This document shows, piece by piece, positions 22,110 through 27,886 of a stretch of 27,886 nt of DNA. The DNA lies in the NCBI GenBank assembly GCA_964365905.1, contig CAYIRQ010000002.1, positions 1 to 27,886 of the forward strand, read 5' to 3'. Every line of letters begins with the position of its first letter. Position 1 is the first letter of the stretch. This DNA comes from CAYIRQ01 sp964365905. Lineage in GTDB: Bacteria > Patescibacteriota > Gracilibacteria > Peribacterales > Peribacteraceae. The notes under the pieces are model-generated. The model worked only from the letters and a program-made list of their open reading frames with translations. It did no database searches and was not told where the DNA came from. The position numbers and the translations under genes were made by a program.

Positions 22110-22136
22110 GACATATGTCTGTGAGATGGATAGAGT
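22108..22136 (+). promoter_or_regulatory. candidate promoter of the TrpR-like regulator
   Basis: A consensus TTGACA, 17 bases, then TAGAGT. The -10 ends seven bases before the ATG at 22144, which would give a leaderless mRNA and argues for that start over ATG 22126 or TTG 22108. Confidence 0.6.
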
Positions 22137-22143
22137 GAACAGC

Positions 22144-22509
22144 ATGAGACGAGCATTACAGGAAAATGACTGGCGAAAGGACCCGTTTCTGCGGGCGCTG
22201 TGCTCCGCACTTCTGCAGTGCCGGACGGTCGATGAAGTTGCCTCCTTCCTCCGCGATGTTGCGACTCTCTATGAGATGGAAGCATTGAGCACACGGCTTG
22301 AAGCAGCACGGCTCATTACGAAAAGAATTCCGTATCGGGAGATCGTGGAGCGAACGGGGTTGAGCACGGCAACCATCACGCGCGTCGCGCAGTTCCTGAA
22401 GAACGGGGAGGGGTATAAGAACGTTCTCAAGGTATCGACGCATCATCATGCCCACTCTCCCGTGGGGAGAGGGAGGCATGGTTCGTCGCGGCTCGTAGCA
22501 GGTCGATAA
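22144..22509 (+). CDS. TrpR/YerC-YecD-like transcriptional regulator
   Basis: A small DNA-binding protein, 121 residues from this start. LRALCSALLQCRTVDEVASFLRDVATLYEMEALSTRLEAARLI matches the all-helical N-terminal part of the TrpR superfamily YerC/YecD group. It is followed by the helix-turn-helix ITKRIPYREIVERTGLSTATITRVAQFLKNGEGY, with the typical 'T-AT(I/V)(T/S)RV' recognition helix. The protein should end soon after GEGYKNVL; the last about 20 residues (HHHAHSPVGRGRHG onward) are coded by a GGGAGAGGG-type hairpin repeat and look like an accidental tail. A perfect palindrome in its promoter suggests self-repression, and the same site upstream of the DUF5674 gene suggests a second target. 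The ligand is unknown. Confidence 0.82.
   Translation: MRRALQENDWRKDPFLRALCSALLQCRTVDEVASFLRDVATLYEMEALSTRLEAARLITKRIPYREIVERTGLSTATITRVAQFLKNGEGYKNVLKVSTHHHAHSPVGRGRHGSSRLVAGR
22447..22480. repeat. GGGAGAGGG-type hairpin forming the regulator's C-terminus
   Basis: The outer arms CATGCC and GGCATG enclose CTCTCCC with GGGAGAG and a 3-base loop. It lies inside the last codons of the regulator gene. A partial related copy (CCCTCTCCC...AAGGGAG) follows at 22528-22552. Confidence 0.65.
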
Positions 22510-22618
22510 AAGAAGAGTCCGCCCCAGATCCCCCTCTCCCCACAAGGGAGTTGTTTGGGATGTTCTCAAACGTAAAACGCGGTGTGATCGGTCTTTGGAA
22601 ACATCGGAGGAATGAATC

Positions 22619-23206
22619 ATGAGTGTGTCGAAACTTGCGAAGGTGTTGGCTGTGCCGGATGACGAAGGAAATGTTCTTGTCACGTTCAACGGGGTGCAGG
22701 AGGTCTTGCTGCGCCCGTCGGAACTCGAGGAACTTCTCGATTTCCTCGGAAGACCTTCGAACCCGAACGTCCGGCTGTCCGATGATGGCAGGATCGTCTG
22801 GATCGAGATGGATGCAAGCATTCTTTCGATCTTCGAGAAGGTTGCTCGGGAAGGTTGTTTTCGGATGAGAGAAGAGTCTGGGTTTGCTTATGTTTTTCTC
22901 AAGGCCGATTCGAGCAAACTTTCGAGAGTTGACGCTGTGCGAGTCCTGCGTTACTGGCAGGAGATTGATAGCTCGACCTTTGAAGGTGCGCTTCGACTCC
23001 TGATCAGAGTCGAGTTCATGGAACGACACCCTGAACTCCGCAGAGATCCCAACAGCGCCGAAGAGCAGGAAACGAACCATCGTTGTCCTTCCCCGCTCAT
23101 GCCGTACCGAAAGGCAAGGGTTCCGGTGTATGGAACCCTGTTTCTCTTCGAGCAACACATCGCGGAGTTAGTGAACTCATCGATGACCGACACACCACCG
23201 TCGTAG
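22619..23206 (+). CDS. hypothetical protein
   Basis: A 195-residue protein I do not recognise. It has the best ribosome site in the window (GGAGG, eight bases before the ATG), in contrast to its neighbours. The N-terminal 65 residues alternate strand-like segments (GNVLVTFNGVQEVLL, GRIVWIEMD) with a helix (SELEELLDFL). The middle is mixed alpha/beta (GFAYVFLKADSSKLSRVDAVRVLRYW). The last 50 residues are polar and proline-rich. There is no signal peptide or membrane helix. It lies between the TrpR-like regulator and a strong terminator, so it is probably expressed with, or just after, the regulator. Confidence 0.7.
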   Translation: MSVSKLAKVLAVPDDEGNVLVTFNGVQEVLLRPSELEELLDFLGRPSNPNVRLSDDGRIVWIEMDASILSIFEKVAREGCFRMREESGFAYVFLKADSSKLSRVDAVRVLRYWQEIDSSTFEGALRLLIRVEFMERHPELRRDPNSAEEQETNHRCPSPLMPYRKARVPVYGTLFLFEQHIAELVNSSMTDTPPS

Positions 23207-23226
23207 CGCCTCACGCGCTGCGGCCC

Positions 23227-23264
23227 GCCCAGCTCTTTCCTCGGAAAGGGCTGGGCTTTTCTTT
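23227..23264 (+). terminator. rho-independent terminator
   Basis: The stem GCCCAGC with GCTGGGC is extended by CTTT/AAAG, and is followed by TTTTCTTT. It begins 20 bases after the hypothetical gene's stop. Confidence 0.85.
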
Positions 23265-23286
23265 GTGTGTTTCCTCCCATTGCATA

Positions 23287-23318
23287 CATGTTTCAATGTT
23301 TTAAAACATTGAAACATG
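23287..23318. promoter_or_regulatory. 32-bp perfect palindromic operator before the DUF5674 gene
   Basis: The half-site CATGTTTCAATGTTTT is followed by its exact complement. The central 16 bases equal the operator of the TrpR-like gene. It ends 30 bases before the -10 box TATACT. Confidence 0.8.
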
Positions 23319-23348
23319 GACATGCAGGCATGGATCAGAGGGTTTCGG

Positions 23349-23354
23349 TATACT
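23349..23354 (+). promoter_or_regulatory. -10 box of the DUF5674 gene
   Basis: TATACT, ending seven bases before the ATG. The -35 position (AGGCAT) is poor, so an activator or the palindrome upstream may matter. It implies a leaderless transcript. Confidence 0.5.
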
Positions 23355-23361
23355 TAAGACA

Positions 23362-23700
23362 ATGCTTCTCATTATCCGAAAGCCCGCGACACCGGAGGAA
23401 ATCGCATCCATGGCGGAGGACTACGACGGCTTCATCAAAGTCGTCCTCGATATTGAGCGGGAGATTGCGACCGGAGGCGGGAAAATGCATGTGGATGGGG
23501 AGCAAGTTCTGCTCAAGGATGGTTCAAAGCAGGCGAACCTCTGGGGTGGTGGCATCGATTGGGAGACGAAAGAAGTCGATTACAATTCGATGATCAATTT
23601 GCGGCCAGCCGACAAAAATCCCAGTCGTGACATTCTTTCTGAAGAGACGCGCACGAAGTTCGATGCAATCGTGCATCGCCTCTTTCTTCATCAACCATGA
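23362..23700 (+). CDS. DUF5674-family protein
   Basis: A 112-residue protein resembling the DUF5674 family: MLLIIRKPATPEEIASMAEDYDGFIKVVLDIEREIATGGGKMHVDGEQVLLKDGSKQANLWGGG, then MINLRPADKNPSRDI and a final helix TRTKFDAIVHRLF. The family pattern (V-D-I/V-E-R, then GGxxHxDxExxLLxDGSxQxxLWG) is followed closely. The function is unknown. The conserved His-Asp and Glu residues and the strand-turn pattern could suit ligand or metal binding, but nothing shows that. Its TGA overlaps the ATG of the next gene by four bases (ATGA), so the two are translationally coupled. The operator upstream links it to the TrpR-like regulator. Confidence 0.8.
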   Translation: MLLIIRKPATPEEIASMAEDYDGFIKVVLDIEREIATGGGKMHVDGEQVLLKDGSKQANLWGGGIDWETKEVDYNSMINLRPADKNPSRDILSEETRTKFDAIVHRLFLHQP

Positions 23701-24008
23701 GCACTGAAGACACACTCCTCGCTGTCGCCATGAATCTCACACGCATGGGGAACTGGGCGGCGGACGACTATCGGGCAAAGCAGAAACTCATCATCACGTT
23801 CATGGAACAAACGAGTAGTGACGTGGCCACCCTTCGCTCCGGGACCTTCGGGGAACGTTTTGGGAAGACATTCGCGAAGTTCGATAGGGAATTTCGCACT
23901 CTCGAGACTGAAGCGAGAGACATTCCGATAAACACAAACGTATGGGCAGAGAAGATGATGACGTGGGGCAACATCCTCACGCACCGGGCAAAGCTTCTCC
24001 GGGACTGA
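23697..24008 (+). CDS. small helical hypothetical protein coupled to DUF5674
   Basis: A 103-residue protein of unknown function, predicted to be nearly all helix (LLAVAMNLTRMGNWAADDYRAKQKLIITFMEQ, then FGKTFAKFDREFRTLETEAR, then WAEKMMTWGNILTHRAKLL). The N-terminal and C-terminal helices suggest a small helical bundle. It has no signal peptide. It starts inside the stop codon of the DUF5674 gene (ATGA) and so probably works with it; the pair could be a two-component unit, but no known pair is recognised. It converges on the hydrolase gene with a hairpin between. Confidence 0.7.
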   Translation: MSTEDTLLAVAMNLTRMGNWAADDYRAKQKLIITFMEQTSSDVATLRSGTFGERFGKTFAKFDREFRTLETEARDIPINTNVWAEKMMTWGNILTHRAKLLRD

Positions 24009-24030
24009 GCGCATCAACCTGGCGTGATGA

Positions 24031-24078
24031 CACAACTCCCCCCTCACCCTACCCTCTCCCCTTGGGAGAGGGGTTGTG
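24031..24078. terminator. GGGAGAGGG-type hairpin between convergent genes
   Basis: CCCTCTCCC with GGGAGAGGG (loop CTT) is enclosed by CACAAC with GTTGTG. It lies between the small helical gene and the hydrolase gene and overlaps the hydrolase's last codons. It has no T run. Confidence 0.6.
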
Positions 24079-24858
24079 CATTGCTTGCAGAATCACTTCA
24101 GCGATCTCCTTCGCTCTTTCAATGTGCACTCGATGCCGCACTCCCGAGAAGACATGAAGTTCAGATTGAACAATTTTTTTGTTCATAAGTTCCCCATCTG
24201 CAAGCGGCGTCATTGTGTCCTCTTCTCCCCAGAAAAGGTCGGTGGGAACAGTGATGCTCGAAAGATACGAAGTGAGATCTTCCGAGATCACTTTGATCAT
24301 CGTTTCGCGCATGCGCTCGCTCGCCTGCTCATAATCATGTTCCCGGAGAACTTTGTAGAGCAGCGTTCGTGCTGGAGTCGCGAGTGCGCGAAGCCCTGGA
24401 ATCGCGAGAAATGTTTTTCCAAGTTTTGCAAGGGAGTGGCCGATGAATCGCTTGAGGTATCTGCGTTGTGGAAGACCGGCTGCGCCACAGAGGTAGAGGT
24501 GGAAGAGCCAAAATTTGTCATGCTGAGCGGAGTCCCGCAGTGATCCTTGCCTCGCCGCTAACTTAATCGCAATGCGACCGCCGAAGGAATGGCCCAGAAG
24601 GTGCACATTCTTAAGACCGAGTTCCCTGATAAGTTCCTCCATGCAATCTGCATAGTCATCGACGGTCCAGACATGTGGAGGTTCCGCGCTCTTTCCGAAG
24701 CCCGGAAGATTCGGCGCGATCACTTGAACGTTCGCACTCTCAAGCTCTTTCCGGAGAGCATCGAAAGCGGACGATGAAACTGCTTTTCCCCACCCATGAA
24801 GACACAGGAGCGGAACGCCCTCTCCGGAGAACGTCACAAAAACTTCACAGCCCTTCAA
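24049..24858 (-). CDS. alpha/beta-fold hydrolase with inserted repeat
   Basis: A 269-residue serine hydrolase. Residues are LLCLHGWG (oxyanion region, 17-24), VQVIAPNLPGFGKS (45-57), the nucleophile elbow GHSFGG with Ser91, Asp214 in FWGEEDTMTPL, and His242 in SGVRHRVHIE. The substrate is not predictable. The start is TTG; no ATG or GTG lies in frame upstream, and some residues before it could belong to the true N-terminus. Residues 103-114 (RQGSLRDSAQHDK region) interrupt the usual join between KLAA and LYLCGAAGL and are coded by an interspersed repeat. The last residues (PSPKGRG) come from a hairpin repeat. Confidence 0.85.
   Translation of the reverse strand: MKGCEVFVTFSGEGVPLLCLHGWGKAVSSSAFDALRKELESANVQVIAPNLPGFGKSAEPPHVWTVDDYADCMEELIRELGLKNVHLLGHSFGGRIAIKLAARQGSLRDSAQHDKFWLFHLYLCGAAGLPQRRYLKRFIGHSLAKLGKTFLAIPGLRALATPARTLLYKVLREHDYEQASERMRETMIKVISEDLTSYLSSITVPTDLFWGEEDTMTPLADGELMNKKIVQSELHVFSGVRHRVHIERAKEIAEVILQAMHNPSPKGRG
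24518..24552. repeat. interspersed repeat (GTCATGCTGAGC type) inside the hydrolase gene
   Basis: GTCATGCTGAGCGGAGTCCCGCAGTG is one arm of the type seen at 10758 and 18489. The gene stays in frame across it. Similar CGCTCAGCATGAC sequences are known as scattered repeats in unrelated bacteria. Confidence 0.7.
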
Positions 24859-24939
24859 TCGAAATTTCCGCGTTTTGATATGAATATGTTACACTGCTTA
24901 GCTGCAGAAGAACTTCCAATATTCATCCCCTGCTTTTTC

Positions 24940-26160
24940 ATGGATTCCTCCATTCGTTCCGCAATCCTCGCATCGGCCTTCACCTCTCTCCTCGTCTCGG
25001 GGATCGTCCTTTTTGCCGTTCCAAAACTCACAATGCAACCGATGGGTGCCGAGCGAGAGGAGATACCGGAGAATACACCTGATGAAATGATGGAAGAGAA
25101 CGATGGCGATGAGGAAGATGCTGAGGACGTCTCTTCTGCAATTGTTGCTGCCGTGAAGAAGGCGGAACCCGCGGTCGTCTCGGTCATTATTTCGAAGGAT
25201 CTTCCCGTCCTTGAGCGGTACTACGAGAATCCCTTCGGCGACGGCGCTTCCCCATTTGAATTCGGAATTCCACGCTCACGGGATACAGGTGAAACGGAGC
25301 GTCGGGAAGTCGGTGGAGGAACCGCCTTCTTTATTTCGAGCGACGGACTGCTCATGACGAATAAGCATGTCGCTTCCGATGAAGAAGCGGACTATACCGT
25401 GCTCCTGAATGACGGACGCAAACTGGACGCCAAGGTGGTCGCGCGCGATCCGGGCAATGACATTGCACTGCTCCAAGTGGAAGGAAGCGATTTCCCCAGT
25501 CTTTCCTTTGCGTCGGGTGATGCCGAACTCGGGGAAACCGTGATCGCAATCGGCAATGCGCTCGGGGAATTCCGGAACACCGTGAGCGTCGGGGTCGTTT
25601 CGGGCCTCAGTCGCTCGATTACCGCTGGAGGCGGAGGGGAAACGGAGCGGCTGGATCGCATTCTTCAGACAGACGCCGCGATCAACCGGGGGAATTCGGG
25701 TGGTCCACTTCTCAATGCAGGGGGAGAAGTCATCGGCATGAATACCGCAGTCGCCGCAGGAGGCCAGAATATCGGCTTCGCGATCCCGGCTCCGGACCTC
25801 AAGCGCGCGCTCGAAAGTTACGAGAAAAGCGGCCGCATCGTGCGTCCATACCTCGGCATTCGCTACATGCCGATCACGCAGGAACTCAAGGAGAAGAACT
25901 CACTTCCCTACGACTATGGCATCCTCATCGTGCGCGGGGAAACGCCGTCCGACCTTGCCGTGATCCCGGGTTCACCGGCAGATAAAGCCAGTATCCGCGA
26001 GAACGACATCATCCTCGAAGCAGACGGAGAGAGGCTCACGCTCGAGACCTCTCTCGCAAGCATCGTCCAGCAGAAAGCTCCCGGCGACACCGTGAAGCTG
26101 AGGATCTCTCAAGCGGGAGAGGAGAAAGAGGTGACGGTGACGCTGGAAGAGCGGAAATGA
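24940..26160 (+). CDS. HtrA/DegP-like membrane-anchored serine protease
   Basis: A trypsin-type protease, 406 residues, with one PDZ domain. The chosen ATG gives one N-terminal membrane helix (about 8-28) as anchor, placing the rest outside the membrane. A very acidic linker (about 38-65) follows. The catalytic triad is His143 (TNKHV), Asp174 (GNDIALLQV) and Ser253 (RGNSGGPLL). The PDZ domain spans about 305-402 (YLGIRYMPIT, GSPADKASIRENDIILEADGE). It is shorter than two-PDZ DegP and resembles DegS or the Gram-positive HtrA type. It probably removes damaged exported proteins. No two-component regulator lies beside it. It is divergent from the hydrolase gene, and an in-frame upstream ATG at 24796 would overlap that gene. 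Confidence 0.93.
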   Translation: MDSSIRSAILASAFTSLLVSGIVLFAVPKLTMQPMGAEREEIPENTPDEMMEENDGDEEDAEDVSSAIVAAVKKAEPAVVSVIISKDLPVLERYYENPFGDGASPFEFGIPRSRDTGETERREVGGGTAFFISSDGLLMTNKHVASDEEADYTVLLNDGRKLDAKVVARDPGNDIALLQVEGSDFPSLSFASGDAELGETVIAIGNALGEFRNTVSVGVVSGLSRSITAGGGGETERLDRILQTDAAINRGNSGGPLLNAGGEVIGMNTAVAAGGQNIGFAIPAPDLKRALESYEKSGRIVRPYLGIRYMPITQELKEKNSLPYDYGILIVRGETPSDLAVIPGSPADKASIRENDIILEADGERLTLETSLASIVQQKAPGDTVKLRISQAGEEKEVTVTLEERK

Positions 26161-26213
26161 GGATATTGATTGAGCGGAAATATGGCTTCAGGAAGCGAAA
26201 TAATACAAAATAC

Positions 26214-26241
26214 TTGTTCTTTTCTCCAAATTGTTATAATA
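26214..26241 (+). promoter_or_regulatory. promoter of the DUF11 surface protein gene
   Basis: TTGTTC, 16 bases, then a consensus TATAAT, which lies 29 bases before the ATG within an AT-rich patch. Confidence 0.7.
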
Positions 26242-26270
26242 TAGTTTTTTACTTCCTTTTTATTCATCCC

Positions 26271-27848
26271 ATGCAGAAACTCAGCAACAGAACGCTCGTC
26301 GGTGTCGGGACACTCCTCGCGGTTGTGACCAGCATCACAATGCTCATCCCAATAGATTCCAGTGCGCCTCTCCATGCGTCAGCGCCCCCCGGACTTTCCA
26401 TCGCGAAAACGGACGACCATGAGACTGCGGCCCCCGGCGACATTCTCACCTACATCATCACGATTTCCAATGCCTCCCATGTGAAAGTGATTGTGGACAT
26501 CAAAGATACTTTTTCTTCATCCACAACCTTTCTGAGCGCTTCCGATCAAGGGAAATATAAGCCGAGCAAGGGCACTGTCGTTTGGAAAGGACTGAAGGTG
26601 CCCGCGCGAGGTAGCAGAAGCATCACTCTGCAAATAAAGGTGAATGAAGATGCAGGCAACGGCATAGTGATCAGTAATACGGTAGCAGTCGGGAATCTCA
26701 CGGCGACGGATACGACGACAGTGGAGGTACCGCAACAGACAGGGAACCTGTACGTCACACAGAGCACGACCCCGCTGCGCCCACGACAGCTCCTCGGAGG
26801 GGAGCTCGGGGAGGCAATCCTGCGCCTCACGCTCCGCGCGGAGCATGAAGGGATCGATGTCACCCGTCTCGTCGTCTTTACGGACACAGGCGGCGATCTC
26901 CCTGCGTCCGTGGCTCGCCTAGAACTCTTCCGGCCCGGAGAGGCCACAAGATTTGCGATCGCCACGATTGACAACTGCGCCGGGAATCCTGTGAACGCCT
27001 ACTGCGCAGAGATGCAAAGCCAGCAGCTCGTGGTCCCGGAAGGAGAAACAGTGGATGTCCTTGTGCGTCCTCTCATGAAAACGGACGAACAGGGCGCGGT
27101 GAGCACGGAACTCATCCAGTTGGAGCTTCGCGGCAACACGGCCGCGCTTGCCCGAGGCTTTGTATCCTCAAACACGCTCGCCGTGAACGACGGAGACACG
27201 ATCGCGGAAGGCGAAATCTTCATTGGAACGAGCACACCTCAATCCAATGCGCCGATTGTCGGGAACCCTAACGACGTCGTTCTCTCGAAGATCATCACGA
27301 TCGAGAATGTGAATCCCGATGCCGATGGTACGAACGTGCCTGTCGGTACAAACAAGAGAATCGCGGAATTTAAATTCACTGGAGCGGTGAACTCGAATAC
27401 GTTGAATGCCAGAAACAGGGCAATACTGGAAGAAATCGTGCTCGATGTCACATCCTCGAACGTCCTCTTCGCATCCGATTCATTCGATCTCTACAACAAG
27501 AATGACCAGACGCAGAAGATTCGCTGTGGAACGACTGGGACAACGGGGCATCTCTTCGCTCTGTGCAGAAAATCTGTCAATCCCGCCGTGAATCTCGAGG
27601 TGACGAGTGGCGGATCCGTCACGCTCGTTCTCGAGGCAGACATCATCAGTAACCAGGTGAGCTCCATCTTCGGTTCTACGCTGCAGGTTTCCATCGCGAA
27701 CTTCTCGGATCGCAGCAAGATGACATTCGGCGCAAACGACTCGGACAGTCACGTGCACTGGCTCGACAGTGATGGAGGAGCTTCCGCGAGCTTCCGCTGG
27801 ATCGAGAACGACAATGCAGAAATCCCCTCAACCGCTTACGATCTCTGA
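26271..27848 (+). CDS. secreted surface protein with DUF11 repeat
   Basis: A 525-residue exported protein. The start MQKLSNRTLVGVGTLLAVVTSI gives a hydrophobic signal segment (about 8-27), with cleavage near SAPLHASAPP. Residues about 41-153 form a DUF11 domain (LSIAKTDDHETAAPGDILTYIITISNAS, ending ISNTVAVGNLTATDTTTVEV), a beta-sandwich repeat of cell-surface proteins. The remaining 370 residues are beta-rich and Thr/Asn/Ser-rich without a recognised domain; they look like two further beta-sandwich blocks (about 154-310 and 320-525). Only four cysteines are present, and no C-terminal membrane anchor or sorting signal is seen, so attachment may be non-covalent. An S-layer or other envelope role is likely but not shown. 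The promoter is strong, fitting an abundant protein. Confidence 0.72.
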   Translation: MQKLSNRTLVGVGTLLAVVTSITMLIPIDSSAPLHASAPPGLSIAKTDDHETAAPGDILTYIITISNASHVKVIVDIKDTFSSSTTFLSASDQGKYKPSKGTVVWKGLKVPARGSRSITLQIKVNEDAGNGIVISNTVAVGNLTATDTTTVEVPQQTGNLYVTQSTTPLRPRQLLGGELGEAILRLTLRAEHEGIDVTRLVVFTDTGGDLPASVARLELFRPGEATRFAIATIDNCAGNPVNAYCAEMQSQQLVVPEGETVDVLVRPLMKTDEQGAVSTELIQLELRGNTAALARGFVSSNTLAVNDGDTIAEGEIFIGTSTPQSNAPIVGNPNDVVLSKIITIENVNPDADGTNVPVGTNKRIAEFKFTGAVNSNTLNARNRAILEEIVLDVTSSNVLFASDSFDLYNKNDQTQKIRCGTTGTTGHLFALCRKSVNPAVNLEVTSGGSVTLVLEADIISNQVSSIFGSTLQVSIANFSDRSKMTFGANDSDSHVHWLDSDGGASASFRWIENDNAEIPSTAYDL

Positions 27849-27886
27849 AAAGAACACCACTGAGACAGTACAACCGTAGCGCGGAC

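Noticed and set aside
22510..22618. Small gene or RNA between the TrpR-like gene and the 195-residue hypothetical
   Set aside because: Only a partial GGGAGAGGG-type repeat and the ribosome site of the next gene are visible.
24167..24185. TGAACAA...TTGTTCA palindrome in the hydrolase as an insert
   Set aside because: The coded MNKKIVQSELHV fits the usual hydrolase sequence without extra residues.
1..27886. Use of TGA as glycine (code 25, as in Gracilibacteria/Absconditabacteria)
   Set aside because: Several well-defined genes end at TGA (for example HtrA, DUF5674, the DUF11 protein, the secreted basic protein), and no conserved frame reads through TGA.

Overview
The window looks like chromosome from a small-genome bacterium of the Candidate Phyla Radiation (Patescibacteria), most like the Peribacteria/Peregrinibacteria group. 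This rests on gene content and style: a DUF5674-type protein, VirB2/TrbC-like pilin genes beside a giant cytoplasmic protein, a Mur ligase with a membrane N-terminus, a RhuM-Fic fusion, few good Shine-Dalgarno sites, roughly balanced base composition, and normal use of TGA as a stop. The taxonomic placement is inference. There is a 10-base run of N at 17618-17627, so the sequence is a scaffold.

Layout. 1-4200: end of NAD kinase (+), MiaA (-), ClpP (+), a DoxX-like membrane protein, a small hypothetical and ribosomal protein L21 (all -), then a secreted basic protein (+) with a strong terminator and tRNA-Val(TAC). 4500-12400: a + strand block with a clear promoter, holding a membrane protein, a 1,864-residue giant protein and three small proteins that together carry four copies of a two-helix VirB2/TrbC-like module. 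This is probably a secretion or pilus-related locus. 12496-14028: a large PLP enzyme of the aspartate 4-decarboxylase type. 14127-17659 (-): Frr, PyrH, a small hypothetical, a PD-(D/E)XK nuclease and RhuM-Fic. 17765-22030 (-): a cell-wall or surface-sugar operon, Mur ligase then DegT/DnrJ aminotransferase then FemX-like aminoacyltransferase. 22094-24008 (+): a TrpR-like regulator, a hypothetical, a DUF5674 protein and a coupled small protein; the same palindromic operator occurs before the regulator and before DUF5674. 24049-27848: alpha/beta hydrolase (-), HtrA-like protease (+) and a DUF11 surface protein (+).

The most unusual aspect is a set of short palindromic and low-complexity elements that sit between genes and also inside genes without breaking the frame. 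The FemX-like gene carries five (about 100 of 416 residues), including two identical 27-base copies. PyrH carries a 46-base palindrome next to its LSGEAL motif, and the alpha/beta hydrolase carries one too. One copy supplies the likely start codon of a pilin, and others form C-terminal tails. This resembles in principle the Rickettsia palindromic elements, but the sequences are different and I know of no description of this set.

A second theme is promoters placed so close to start codons that the mRNAs would be leaderless or nearly so.
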